Assembly: GCF_032452875.1 (NCBI RefSeq)
Contig: NC_083875.1
Coordinates: forward strand, 78,638,178-78,702,177
DNA: 64,000 nt
Direction: 5' to 3'
DNA from: Bos javanicus
Lineage: Eukaryota > Chordata > Mammalia > Artiodactyla > Bovidae
Part shown: piece by piece, positions 1-11,701 of the stretch
How positions within the stretch are numbered: the first letter of the stretch is position 1
Layout of the letters: every line of letters starts with the position of its first letter
Position numbers and translations under genes: made by a program
The notes under the pieces: model-generated
Told to the model about the DNA's origin: nothing
The model's input: the letters and a program-made list of their open reading frames with translations, nothing else
Databases searched by the model: none

Positions 1-870
1 TTACTATTTCATGCTTTTGTATTGCTCTATTCGGATTTTTAAAATATAAAAGGTGAAGTAGTAAAAACAACTGTTTCAAGATAGCTAATCAGTCTATCAG
101 GTCTCCTGACACCATTGATTATATTATTCAACTTTTCCCTCACTAATTTAAAATATCAATTTTAAATTAAATATTTAAATTTTAAATGAATTCTAATATG
201 GTTGAGTATAAAGATCATCTTTGTGTTTTGGCTTATTTTGGGATCTATCCTCTTCCGTTAATCAGTTTGTTTGTTGACATACTAGCACTAAACTTTTTAT
301 CTTCTGAAGTTTCACATATATTTATGTATTTTCTACTTGTATTATTAGTCTTACTCATAAATTACTTTCAGAATTTTCAGGATTATTCTTACATGCTAAT
401 TTTTCCGTATGCATTTTAGGAACTGCTTTCCTAGCTCCACCCCCCCCCATAATATTGATATTTTAAATTAAGACAGCATTTATATTTGTATATTAAAATC
501 TCACAGTCTATTAATAAGTCATAAAAGCCCTGCACCCTCTAATTCAAGCCCATTTCTCCAGCCTCATTTTTTCCCTCTCCCTTTCTTTAATAGGATGATG
601 CAGTCTCTCCGGGTTTTAAATTGCCCTGTGGAGTTATAGTCTCACTCACCTCCAAGGCTTCACACTGGCTGTCCTCTCTGCCAGGAATACCATTCTCATG
701 GCTCCTGCCTCTGACTACCTTCCTCTGTCTCTCTTCCTCTGGCCTATATGGCTCTAACATGTGCTTTTACAGCCCCCACCCAGTGTTTCCCAACCCCATC
801 ATAGGTCACTTAATATAGTAAATGCAGGCCTACGTACCAGTCTGTATGCCCTCTTCTAGTAGGAACTAGT

Positions 871-1066
871 GTCAGTCACTCAGTTGAACTCTTTGGGACC
901 CCATGGATTATAGCCCGCTAGGCCCCTCTCTCCATGGGATTCTTCAGGCAAGAATACTGGAGTGGGTAGCCATTCCCTTCTGCAGGGGATCTTCTCGACC
1001 CAAGAATCAAACCTGGGTCTCCTGAACCGCAGGCAGATTCTTTTCTGTCTAAGCCATCAGGGAGGC
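871..1066 (-). mobile_element. Bov-tA SINE
   Basis: The reverse complement reads as a tRNA-like head (CCTGATGGCTTAG near 1050-1062) followed by the Bov-A body with the typical AAGAATACTGGAGTGGGT block at 950-967. The element is diverged. No clear target duplication was seen. Confidence 0.8.
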
Positions 1067-1101
1067 AGGGACCATGTGGATCTTGTTTATTGCTCTTCCC
1101 T

Positions 1102-1401
1102 AGCACAGTGTCCCAGAGAAGGCAATGGCACCCCAATCCAGTACTCTTGCCTGGAAAATCCCATGGATGGGGGAGCCTGGTAGGCTGCAGTCCATGAGGT
1201 TGCTAAGAGTTGGACACGACTGAGCGACTTCTCTTTCACTTTTCACTTTCATGTATTGGAGAAGGAAATGGCAACCCACTCCAGTGTTCTTGCCTGGAGA
1301 ATCCCAGGGACAGAGGAGCCTGGTAGGAGGCTGTCTATGGGGTCTCACAGAGTCAGACACGACGGAAGCGACTTAGCAGCAGCAGCAGCAGCACAGTGTC
1401 C
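1102..1401 (+). mobile_element. BOV-A2 SINE with 12-bp target duplication
   Basis: Two Bov-A monomers lie head to tail: GAGAAGGCAATGGCACCC at 1115 and GAGAAGGAAATGGCAACCC at about 1259. The copy ends in the typical (AGC)n tail. The flanks carry a perfect duplication AGCACAGTGTCC at 1102-1113 and 1390-1401, so this is a complete insertion. Confidence 0.93.
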
Positions 1402-1430
1402 TAGACTTCCCTATTATCCACAGACATAAG

Positions 1431-1463
1431 GATATATATATACGTGTGTGTGTGTGTGTGTGT
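1431..1463. repeat. (TA)n(TG)n microsatellite
   Basis: An alternating TA run passes into about ten TG units. It lies shortly downstream of the BOV-A2 copy. Confidence 0.95.
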
Positions 1464-3085
1464 ATCCCCTTCTCCTACAAATGTATCTTTTAGAATTCCA
1501 AATGAGAATATTTATAAAGTTGTTCTTTGGGTTGTCAGTGTGTAAATTTCTAGACATGATTTTCATAAAGTCATCAGGTTAAGATGTTTGTTTAAATAAA
1601 TAACCTTTATGGAATTAAATAGCACTATGCTGGTTCCTGCACAGTAAGAAATCAATTCATCGTAGAGACAGCATCTTTGGAAAGGAAGAAAGAAAGAGCT
1701 TTGATGAGGCAGGATTATTATGTGTCCAGCAGAAAGGAGAGACAGAGAAGAGATGGAGGGTGAATGTAAACAGATAAAGAGAGATGCAGAACAAATCAGC
1801 TCAACAACAAGGGTAAATCCAGGAAAGAAGAATCATATTAGGGAAATTCAATCTCCAATGAACACATGGGTCTAATGAGGAAGATTTGTGCCTTTTCTGT
1901 TGTATAATAGCTAATAATGGATATCCCTGTGGATCAAATGCAGTTTTCCCTGTGACTGCATTTATGGCACTTCACTTAAAAAGCGATTCTGGTGTGAAAT
2001 TTCAGATGTGATTTATCCTTCTTGTAGTCTGGATGGTAGAGGCTGTGCATTTTTCAGGGGTATGAACAGTGTGTCAGGTCCAGTTTAATGAAGCACCTGT
2101 TGCACATACTTTTGCACCTTTACAATCAGGGTGCATTGGGCTGATCCTGTAATGTTTCATGGTGCTTCGTTTGTATTCATAATAATTGACATTATCAGTC
2201 ATCTTAGACATTTTAATAGTTGTTTGCAAAACTGATCACAAAGCAACTGATAGACATAAGAGATTTGCAAGTCTTCTAAAAATAGAGTGGGGAAGAATAT
2301 AGGTGAACAGATTGTGTTGAATAATCCAAAAAGATAATTCTCCCTTGAGATAAATAACATCCATTTATTTATGTTTACACGATGCAGTATGTTCATAATA
2401 TACATAACAAATGAAAATAGTTTAGACTCCTTGTGTATTTTGAAATTTAAACTTAAAAAGGAATGGTCATTATGGAACGAGCATATAATATTTAACTCTT
2501 AAGAGAAAAATCTTATTTTTGGTTGAGTCACTGACTCTCATGGTAAACCCGGGTGGCCCTCTGGGGCTTAACTTCTTTGCCATCTCATTTATTTTCTCAG
2601 GGAATTGCTTTCTCATTAAAAAAAAAAAAACAAAAAACCCAGAACTTTCCTAGAGCTTAACTGCCTGGTGACTTGAAAGCATTGCCGAACCTTTTATTTA
2701 CGCCAGCCTACCCTGGAGTCCACTCTGTCACCACTCTCCTTTTATTGTAGATTATATCTATACATGTATAGTTCAGTGTGCCATAGACATTCTGTTGACA
2801 AAGTTATCTTTTCCAGCAGATGCCTGAAATGGAGGACAGGCATTGATTGTTTATACATGGATTGATTGCTTGATTGATCAATTTATTCATTCATCTAGTC
2901 AATTAATCAATCAACAAATATGTTTTGACTATGTTCTCCCACCAGGTGGTTTTCTGGGTCCTAGGTAATAAGACTTAGGCCAGTTCCTCCTGTTTATATG
3001 GCTTGTTGTAGGTCCCTAGTCAGAGCATTGTCCTGCACAGCTGAACTCATCAATAGCACCACAGACAGCAACCTTGGACCCTCCC

Positions 3086-3141
3086 ACCACCACCATCACC
3101 ACCACACACACACACACATATGCACACACACACACACACAG
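3086..3141. repeat. (CCA)n/(CA)n microsatellite
   Basis: Imperfect CCA/CAC triplets lead into two CA runs interrupted by TATG. Short open frames across it on both strands are simple-repeat translations, not genes. Confidence 0.93.
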
Positions 3142-3476
3142 AGTTGTGCCTAGAACATGCTCATCTGCAACAGGAGGACAGACCCACAGAAAGGCCTGCA
3201 CAGGCCCCGGGAATGGGCGTAAGGGTCTTTTCGTAGAAAATTCTGAGGTCCTACTAGGTCAAGAAGGGCAGGTATGATTTCCAGGCGGGAGCATCCTGCT
3301 GCCTCATATGGAGGAGTACCAGAGTGAGGGCCTCTGACATGCCAGGGCCCACTGCCTAGAGCTAAGGGGCAAGGTTGTCTGGGTCTTTGCCTTATGGATC
3401 TGACCTTGGCTTTGTGATAGTTTTGAACCATAATGTGCTATAGAATAGAGGAAGTACAGAGCTTTTGCATTAGAGC

Positions 3477-4169
3477 ATACAGAGGGGACCAGATGTCATG
3501 ATCTTAGTTTTCTTAATGTTGAGCCTTAAGATAACTTTTTCACTCTTCTCTTTCACTTTCATCACTTTAGTTCTTCACTTTCTGTCATAAGGGAGGTGTC
3601 ATCTGCATATCTGAGGTTATTGATATTTCTCCCAGCAATCTTGATTCCAGCTGTGCTTCTTCCAGCCCAGAGTTTCTCATGATGTACTCTTCATAGAAGT
3701 TAAATAAGCAGGGTGATAATATACAGCTTTGACGTACTCCTTTTCCTATTTGGAACCAGTCTGTTGTTCCATGTCCAGTTCTAACTGTTGCTTCCTGACC
3801 TGCATACAGGTTTCTCAAGAGGCAGGTCAGGTGGTCTGGTATTTCCATTTCTCAGAATTTTCTACAGTTTGTTGTGATCCACAACAAACTGATGACTGAT
3901 GTTGAAGCTGAAACTCCAGTTTTTTGGCCATCTGATGCGAAGAGCTGACTCATTTGAAAAGACCCTGATGCTGGGAAAGATTGAGGGCAGGAGGAGAAGG
4001 GGACGACAGAGGATGAGATGGTTGAATGGCATCACTGACTCAATGGACATGGGTTTAGGTGAACACTGGGAGTTGGTGATGGACAGGGAGGCCTGGCGTG
4101 CTGTGGTTCATGGGGGTCGCAAAGAGTCAGACACGACTGTTATTGAACTGAACTGATATAGAGGGGTGG
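3477..4169 (+). mobile_element. BovB (RTE) LINE, 5'-inverted and truncated
   Basis: The insertion is built of two pieces in opposite orientation. Positions 3491-3885 are minus-strand BovB reverse-transcriptase sequence (reverse complement includes the YADD box). Positions 3886-4155 are plus-strand BovB 3' end (frame containing FFGHLMRRADS and RRRGRQRMRWLNG), finishing in the GAACTGAACTG tail. The stretch between them in the element is missing. The flanks 3477-3490 (ATACAGAGGGGACC) and 4156-4169 (ATATAGAGGGGTGG) look like an aged target duplication. This is the structure expected from twin priming. Confidence 0.85.
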
Positions 4170-4373
4170 CCTTTTCTGGTGGTTCAGATGGTGAAGAATC
4201 TGCCTGCAATGCAAGAGATACGGGTTCAATCCCTGAGTCAGGAAGATCCCCTGGAGAAGGGAATGGCAATCCACTCCATTATTCTTGCCTGGAGAATCCC
4301 ATGGACAGAGGTCAAAAAGAGTTGTGCAGTCCCATGACTGGATGGCTAACACACACACATACAGAGAGGTGGT
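4166..4373 (+). mobile_element. Bov-tA SINE adjoining the BovB tail
   Basis: A tRNA-like head (CTGGTGGTTCAGATGGTGAAG) leads into the Bov-A body and a CACACACACA tail. It directly follows the 3' duplication of the BovB copy. A third version of the same flank (TACAGAGAGGTGG) follows it at 4360-4373, so it seems to have inserted into the BovB target duplication. Confidence 0.85.
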
Positions 4374-4861
4374 TAGGCTCTCCAGACTCCTCGTCCCATT
4401 GCAGTGCCCTCACCTCTCTTCAAGGGAATTCTCATGCATGAGGATCCATATTTCCAAGAACAGCTGTGCAGGATTTCCAACCCCCACCCCGCCCTCAACT
4501 TGTGTTACAACAAGCTTTGTGATATCACAGACACAGACAGAACAGCAAAGCATAGACTCTGTCCCCAGAAGTTAATGGGGAATCTGTCCCTGAAGTTAAG
4601 CATCAGTAGCTGCAGGTTTCCACTTTTCTCTCTTCCCCATACAGATTTTATTATTGCTCCTGAAAGTTCTAGATCTGAATGTACTAATAATTTTAAGAAT
4701 TATTCAGTCCGTTTTATATATAAGATTGTTTACAATAGTTTCCATGGTCTCTGGAGGTTATCAATCAATTTGTATTCCATTTTCTCTTTTCACTGTCTTT
4801 CTCATTTTTAATTGCAAGACCTTACAGAATATATTCCTTCTTTTTTTCTTTGTTTTAAAAT

Positions 4862-5125
4862 TCTGGTAAAATATACATAACAGAATATATCATCTTAACA
4901 TATTTAAAATGTACAGTTTGTATCTTTAAGTACATTCACATTATTGTGTAACCAACACTACTACCAAAATCCACAACTCTTTTCATCTGCAAAACTGAAA
5001 TTCTGTACCCACTGAATGACAACTGCCCTTTCCTCTCCCCCAACTGCTAGCATTCTACTTTCCATCTCCATGTATTTGATTCTTTAATTACCTCCAAAAT
5101 ATGCATCTTTTCTAGCTATGATATA
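4862..5125 (-). mobile_element. Old L1 3' UTR fragment (L1MA/L1MB type)
   Basis: The stretch TGGTAAAATATACATAACAG, then AAGTACATTCACATTATTGTG and a pyrimidine-rich segment, matches my memory of the reverse complement of mammalian L1M 3' UTRs. Subfamily is uncertain. Confidence 0.65.
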
Positions 5126-6989
5126 TTCCTTGAATTAAATGTCTCTATAAGAGATTTGTTTAGGACTTTTCGATGCACTCACACTTCCTTTCTGTAGAAT
5201 GGCTTCTCTTTATTGTGGCTTTACATGGCCGATTATGACTAGAATCCCTTTTCACCAATATCTTTGTAGTTTAACTCCAAGGAAAATAATCTCTAACCTT
5301 CTATAAAAGCCACTAAAGGTTCACATATGAAGTGAAACCAGTAAAGGCAAAATTGGAAGTGTTTTTCACATTCTATCACTCACCTTACTCCCACAGCCTA
5401 TAAAGTGGGCTGAAAAATTGTGCCGAAATCAAAACAGACCTTCACAGAAATCCTAAAATTTTACCACTTGAATCATTCTTTTTTCTTGACATTATGCTTG
5501 ATGCTCGTTTTCCCCTGTGCCACGTTTGATCTATCTGAAAGTTAGAGCAGAAATATTAGTTCCCCAAATTCTCTTCCTGTGGAATGATTTGACCTGATCG
5601 GAGGCCAGGAGCTTTCAGAAGTGTACCATGCTGTGATTTGTGCTGACGTGAATGCTTTTTAGAATTCTTAAGTCCTGGGCTAATCATCGGAAGTTTTTTT
5701 TACACTATTCATCAATGAAACCTTGATTGACCCGAAATAATGGGAAAAGAGGAAAAGAGATAATTTGGGGAAAAGATAATTTTGTGTTGGATTGGAATTG
5801 CAAGATTTTACTTTTTGTAGACAGTCATTTTGAAACACACAAAAAATCATAGATTAAGTGATTTTCTAGTTCATTTTTTGAAAACTATAAAATGATGCTG
5901 TTGTACCAGCATATTGATCATAATGGCAACCATATATTGAATAATAAATATAGGAAATGTCACAATTAATCAACGTATCACTAGTATTTGAATAACTGAT
6001 GATTATTTTACACAATAGGGTTAATAAGATAAAACTGAGAGAGAGGAGTGAGGGAAAAAAAAAGAGACAAGAACTGCAACTAACTCTTAACAGTTGATAT
6101 AGTTGCTGTAACTGAGCACAACATTTGTCCTCAACTTATTGGCAGTGAGAAGAGAAGCTCATTATTAGCGGGGAGAATGCCTACTAATTCTGCAGGAACA
6201 TAGCTCTGTCTGGCAGTATGTTCTGAAAAGAGTTTCTTTTACAGGGAATATGAGTGATGCAATTCACAGCTCTTATGAAAAGTGAAAATTTCATTTTCTT
6301 CTTACTGAGAAAGTCAGTGAAAGTTGGGGGCAATGACAAGGGCATCCGTTCTGCAAGGACACTAAAGTGGTCCAAGAATTTAATCTCCCAGTACTGTAAT
6401 TATAAAACTGAAACAATGCAGGGTCTTAGTTACCCATCCCCTCATCCCCTTTGCTGAGCCAGGCAAGGGTGGAAGCAGGACTGCAGATGATCTGAAGTTG
6501 TCCCCTCTGACTAGACTTGGAAAATGTTACTCTGTTCCTGGTTAAAGCCAGATTCATTCTCTTTGGAAGCCAGACAAACAGATGGTGGGGCTGACATCCT
6601 TTCACAAGACCAAGCAGCCCAACTTGTGTGCCCATCCAGGTGGAAGCCACCCTGTCTGCAGACAAGATGAGCTACCAAGGTACCAGCAGGCAGATCCAGG
6701 CTTGCCTGGGGAAGCAGTGCTGTGACAGCCTCGGAACGTGGACAGATGCTTGATAGAGACCACAGAGATCCACCCACAGAGCCCAGCAGAGATGATTTTA
6801 GCCTGGAAACTGTTCAGAGCAGGTGTGACCAGACGGCTTCCCAGCCAGACGAAAAGTCCTCTCAGGCTCCTGGGGTGCCCCCACCCTCAAGAGGGATGGC
6901 CTCTCATGGGTCTGCCAGGATAAATTAACTGAAGAGTGTACCCTGAGTGACCCAGTGAGCTGACTTGTATTCCTGGTGGTTTAATATTG

Positions 6990-7220
6990 ACCAAGGGCTT
7001 CCCTGGTGGCTCAGATGGTAAAGAATCCTCCTGCAATCCAGGAGAACTGGGTTTGATCCTTTGGTCAGGAAGATTCCCTGGAGAAGGGGATGGTTACCCA
7101 CTCCAGTATTCTTGCCTGGAGAATTCCATGGACAGAGGAGACTGGCAGGCTATAGTTCATGGGGTCGCAAAGAGTCAGAAAAGACTGAGCAGCTAACACT
7201 TTCACTTTCACATGGACCAA
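6990..7220 (+). mobile_element. Bov-tA SINE
   Basis: The head GGGCTTCCCTGGTGGCTCAG starts about 6996. The tRNA-like box B region and the Bov-A body end near AGCTAACACTTTCACTTTC. The flanks ATTGACCAA and ATGGACCAA form an imperfect target duplication. Confidence 0.92.
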
Positions 7221-7636
7221 TATGAGAGTACACCTGTCTGAAATAAAGATCTTGGCTCCAGTATCACGTATGCCTCTTTCTTGATGGCGGTTCTGTATCA
7301 GGACCATTTCTGTCCCAGAGCTCTTCATCTGACATGGCAAAACTGTGCCGTGGTACACATTTAGTACTTGTCTCCTCAGGTTTGCTATGGCAGGTTATTA
7401 TGATCTACTGAAAGATCTGAGAACTAATGTGAAATGGTAAATAAATGGGAAGAAAAACCATTTTTTGGTCAAGAAAAACATGTCTCTTGCTCCTCTTGGG
7501 GATTTTTTACCTTTGTACCAAGAATAGTATAAAGTTATACTTGGCTTATGTCTGTGTTCGTATTAGTTAAGTTTTTAAAACAACAGAAGAAGTTTCTAAA
7601 GGTTCTGGAACAGGTAGAAGTAACTTCTTCAAAAAA

Positions 7637-7823
7637 AGGAGGCATTTTTTTAAATTTAATTTTATTTTTTAACTTTACAATATTGTATTGGTTTTGCCAT
7701 ATATCAACATGAATCTGCCACAGGTATACACGTGTCCCCATCCTGAACCCTCCTCCCTCCTCCCTTCTCCCTCCCCATAAAAGAGACACTGATGTATAGA
7801 ACAGTCTTTTAGGAGGTATTTTT
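7637..7823 (-). mobile_element. L1 3' end, 5'-inverted (twin-primed)
   Basis: Positions 7650-7778 are the reverse complement of the bovine L1 3' end (T-rich tail, then GTATTGGTTTTGCCATAT, then the GTATACACGTG block and the CCCTCCTCCCTCC block). Positions 7779-7810 instead read plus-strand L1 sequence (GAGACACTGATGTATAGAA), which in the intact copy at 40601 lies upstream of that 3' end. The flanks AGGAGGCATTTTT (7637-7649) and AGGAGGTATTTTT (7811-7823) are a 13-bp target duplication with one mismatch. Confidence 0.9.
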
Positions 7824-8694
7824 ATTGTGGTCTCTGTGTCATTTTATCTGATGAGACTCATTGTAAGGATCTCTGTGCATGGAGATGACATACCAGTGCA
7901 GGAGAAAAGTTGGAAGTTTGATGTCTCAGAGGAAATTACAAGCAAGAATTAAATCAGTGTCATTAAATCTTTCCATGAGCCAGTGAAATAGCTGAAGATG
8001 GACTGTGACCAACTGGAAATGTGCCCCAGACCCCCAGTGGCAATGCTCGCTGTGAAGGTTGCCAGAAAGAAATGCTAGTCTAGTTTGAAAGACCTTCTGG
8101 CTCTTTAAGAGAATATGGAAATTCAGATTTTTTTAAATGGGAAATCTTCCCATTTTGGAAAGCTAGCAGCTAAAAACAGAATTTATTTATTTTAATTATA
8201 TTGACACTCTTCTCACCCTCTGGTTTAAGGTTTACGTGACATGTATTTGTAGGCTGGGGTCTAACCTTAAATTTTCATAGGAGGCTATTATTTAGTTTAA
8301 GTCAAATTTATATTTTTTTGCTGGAGACTGATATGTTTTAGATAGAAATTTAGCTGTAAGGTATTTTTCCGTAATTAATTTTTCTGGTCACAAATTGCAG
8401 TGTTTCTTTTTGGGAATCACTCCATTGATAGAAATGGATAAGAAAAGTTCTATATAAACACTCAGAGAGGAACCCGAGATATTTTTCCTTCATAATATGT
8501 TGCTGAAGTTTTTCTTATAATTTGAATGCTGAAGGGAACTGAGACATTATCAAGCCCAAATTTCCACCTCCATGGATGTGGGCACTGGAGGTAGGTTGAA
8601 ATTCATTTCATCAGCTGGTTAGTGACCAAGCTGGCCCCTGGGCCCCAGGCTTCTGCTCATTGTTAATAATTAGCATTAATTGAGGTCCTTATAT

Positions 8695-8825
8695 GTGGCT
8701 TGGGCAGATTTCTCATAGTTCTAACAACTCCCTGAGGCAGGTATTCTTATTATTCTGTTTTATAAACAAGGAGACTGAGGTGTAGGGACTTGCCCAAGGT
8801 CATATGACTGGTGAGAGGTGAAGCT
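8695..8825 (-). mobile_element. MIR SINE (old)
   Basis: The stretch ACAAGGAGACTGAGGTG, then GGGACTTGCCCAAGGTCATA, is the conserved MIR core seen in reverse orientation. Borders are approximate. Confidence 0.75.
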
Positions 8826-8940
8826 AGTGGGGCTTGTTTATTCCTTACACTACACATTATTTTCCAGGCACTTCAATTTTTAAAAAATATGGTTGATTTA
8901 CAATATTGGTCTCAGGTATACAGCAAAGTGATTTGGTTAT

Positions 8941-8974
<34 letters not shown>

Positions 8975-8976
8975 GT
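8941..8976. repeat. (AC)n(AT)n microsatellite in L1 3' UTR
   Basis: About 12-13 AC units are followed by AT units, inside the old L1 3' UTR. Confidence 0.95.
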
Positions 8977-9364
8977 ATATCTTTATTATTTTTCCCAATT
9001 CTCTTCCATTATATTAATAGTTTGTTACAAGATATTGAATATAGTTCCCTGTGCTATATGGTAAATTTCTGTCATTTATTTTATATATGGTAATGTACAT
9101 CTGTTAATCCCCTACTCCTAATTCATCCCTCTGCTTTTCCCTTTTGTTAACCGTAAGTTTGTCTTCTGAGTCTGTGAGTTTGTTTCTGTTTTGAATATAC
9201 ATTCATTCGTATTATTTTTAAGGTTCCACATATAAGTGATATCACAATATTTGTCTTCCTCTGACTTCACTTAGTATCATAATCTCTAGGTCCATCCATA
9301 TTGCTGCAAATGGCATTATTTCATTCTTTTTTATGGCTGAGTAATAGCCCATATATATGCATGC

Positions 9365-9576
9365 ACACATGCTCAGTTGCTTAGTCCTGTCTGACTCTTT
9401 GTGACTCCCGGGACTGAAGCCCACCAGGCTCTTCCATTCATGGGATTTCCTGGGCAAGAATACTGAAGTGGATTGCCATTTCCTTTTCTAGGGAATCTTC
9501 CTGACAGCGATCAAACCCGAATCTCCTATGTCTCCTGCATTAGGCAGATTCTTTAACATTGAGCCACCCGGGAAAG
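9365..9576 (-). mobile_element. Bov-tA SINE nested in L1 (copy 1)
   Basis: Minus-strand Bov-A body (GCTCAGTTGCTTAGTCCTG at 9370) ending in a tRNA-like head (GAGCCACCCGGG near 9560). It interrupts the L1 ORF2 region. Confidence 0.85.
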
Positions 9577-9795
9577 TGAAAAGTGTTAGTTGCTCAGTTG
9601 TGTCTGGCTCTTTGCGACCCCATGGACCATAGCCTGCTAGGCTCCTGTGTCCATGGGGTTCTCTAGGCAAGAATACTGGAGTGGGTTGCCATTTTCTTCT
9701 CCAGGGGTCTTTCCAACTCAGGGATTGAACCCACATCTCTTATATCTCCTGCATGGGCAAGTGGGTTTTTTACCACTAGTGGCATGTGGGAAGCC
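9577..9795 (-). mobile_element. Bov-tA SINE nested in L1 (copy 2)
   Basis: A second minus-strand Bov-tA follows copy 1 directly, with AAGAATACTGGAGTGGGTTG at 9669. The tRNA-like end is diverged. Confidence 0.85.
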
Positions 9796-9800
9796 TCCCT

Positions 9801-9858
9801 ACATATATGTGTGTGTATATATATATGTGTGTGTGTGTGCATGCATGTATATATATTT
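9801..9858. repeat. (TA/TG)n microsatellite
   Basis: Alternating TATATG/TGTGTG sequence lies at the junction between the second nested SINE and the remaining L1. Confidence 0.93.
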
Positions 9859-10404
9859 AACATCTTTGTCCATTTATCTGCTAGTGGACACTTAGGTAGT
9901 TGCCATGTCTTAGGTATTGCAAATAGGGCCGCTATGAACATTGGGGTGCGTGTATTTTTTTGAATTAGATCTTTTGTCTCTTCAGGATATATATCCAGGA
10001 GTGGGAATGCAGGAACATATGGTAGTTCTATCTTTAGTTTTTTAAGGAACCTCCATACTCTTTTCCATAGTGGCTGCACCAATTTGCGTTCCCCCCAGCA
10101 GTGTAGGAGGGTTTTGTTTTCTTTACATGCTCTCCACAGGCACTTGAATTCTTAAATTCCCAAGGAATTTAGGCTATTCTAGGAAGCTGCAGTTCTCAGA
10201 GCTTGGCATTGTGTAAAAATCTGAGAAGATATTTTATTTATCTCCTGTTACCTCTATGTAGATATAATGCATGACAGCATCCTGTAAAATGTCCTCATTC
10301 CTTTTCATTGACTGTTGTTTTCAGGCTGTGATTATTTGCAAAGGACCATTTTGTAGAAACTTTAGAAATTATATCTTGTTGTAGGTGAAGGATTTACAAG
10401 TTAA

Positions 10405-10610
10405 TGGTCCTAGTAGTGTGATACAGTGGCTCTGAGCTTAGAATTCAGAGGCAGGTAGATTTGGGTTCAAATCCTGTTTTGGCAGCCGTGTGACCTTGGG
10501 GATGTGACCTGGCAAGCTTGGGCCTTGGTTTCCTCTTCCAAAAAGCAGAAAAAAAAAATCATAGTGCTCTTCTGGTAGCTTTGCTAGGTTAAGTGAGACA
10601 CCCATGGATA
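10405..10610 (+). mobile_element. MIR SINE (old)
   Basis: The stretches GGGTTCAAATCCTG and TGTGACCTTGGGGATGTGACC, with GGTTTCCTCTTCC downstream, form the MIR consensus order on the plus strand. Confidence 0.8.
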
Positions 10611-10936
10611 CCCCAGTGTCCAGCACACAGCATTCTATCAAGAAGAATTACTGGGGCTACTTCTATGCCCTTGGTCAAAAACATAGATGTGCTGATGCTA
10701 ATCAGCTTGTGTTATTAGGCTGGCTATTGGAATTCAGGTTCTGAGCCTGCTTACTTGGTATTCTCTGCATTCATGTTGTCACAGGTAGGGTAGTGGACCC
10801 TCTGTGAAGACTGGATTGAAGGAGTGAGAAAGTCTTCTTTTGAATCCTGCTTTGGCTCATCATGGACTGATCTTCAAAGCTCCTTCTTAGCAGTTTGCTG
10901 AGAAACTAAAGCTACCCTATTGTGGATTCAGGGAAC

Positions 10937-11285
10937 AAGGGCAATTATTTAAATATTTATTTATTTATTTTTGGCTGCACTGGGTCTTCATTGCTTCATG
11001 CGGGTTTTCGCTAGTTTCGGAGAGTGGGGGCCGTTCTCTAGTCGTGGTATGTGGGCTGCTCATTGCGGTGGCTTCTCTTGTTGCAGAGCAGGGGCTCTAA
11101 GGCACGCGGCTTCAGTAGTTGTGGCTCCTGGGCTCTAGAGCACAGGCTCAGTAATTGTGGTGCAGGGGCTTGGTTGCCCCATGGTATGTGGGATCTTCCT
11201 GAACCAGGAATTGAACCAGTGTCCCCTGCTTTGCAAGGTGGATTCTAAACTACTGGACCACCAGGAAGCCCAAGGGGCAATTTTT
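10937..11285 (-). mobile_element. CHR-type tRNA-derived SINE
   Basis: A TTTATTTATTTTTGGCTGCAC start and a CTGGACCACCAGGAAGCCC end are the reverse complement of a cetartiodactyl CHR SINE (tRNA-like head at the right). The flanks AAGGGCAATTATTT and AAGGGGCAATTTTT are an imperfect duplication. Confidence 0.85.
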
Positions 11286-11574
11286 TTTTTTTTAAAGCAC
11301 TATCGTATTACCTGTGATGAATAGCTTACGGCAGAAAGGATCCAATCAGAGTTGAAATGCCTCACCCCATGGCTGTAAGCCTTAGCTCATATCACAATCT
11401 CTTGTGAAATTTGAGTTTATCTACTTTTATTAGCTTGACTACTTATTTATGTGGTGGGGTGGGATGGGGGTCACCAGAGTGTTGGGAAATGATTCCATTT
11501 TGAAGAGTGACCATTAGAAATATTCACTGCTATTTCTATTTCTTTTTGATATATTGCCAAAGTACAGTTTAGCT

Positions 11575-11701
11575 AACATAGTCTATGTCCGACTCTTTCT
11601 GATCCCATGGACTTGTTGTCAGCCAGGTGCCTCTGTTCATGGGGATTCTCCAGGCAATAATACTGGAGTGGGCTGCCATTTCCTTCTCCAAACAAAGTCT
11701 A
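11575..11701 (-). mobile_element. Bov-A monomer fragment
   Basis: One Bov-A unit in reverse orientation, about 105 bp. The flanks AACATAGTCTA (11575-11585) and AACAAAGTCTA (11691-11701) are an 11-bp duplication with one mismatch, so the short copy is a genuine truncated insertion. Confidence 0.88.

Larger units (their letters stand above)
8865..10153 (-). mobile_element. L1 3' fragment carrying two nested Bov-tA copies
   Basis: Reverse-complement L1 sequence: an older 3' UTR at 8882-9240, then the ORF2 C-terminus (YYSAIKKNE near 9340, and WRFLKKLKIELPY near 10040). The outer flanks CAGGCACTTCAATTTTT (8865-8881) and CAGGCACTTGAATTCTT (10137-10153) are a 17-bp target duplication with two mismatches. 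The L1 therefore arrived as one 5'-truncated piece and was later split by SINEs at 9365-9790. Confidence 0.88.

Noticed and set aside
4404..4811. 135-codon open frame downstream of a Bov-tA
   Set aside because: It shows no recognisable domain, lies in intronic sequence next to SINE material and has a shadow frame beside it.
6995..7070. tRNA-like box A/box B sequence
   Set aside because: It is the tRNA-derived head of a Bov-tA SINE, not a functional tRNA gene. The same applies to the other Bov-tA and CHR copies.
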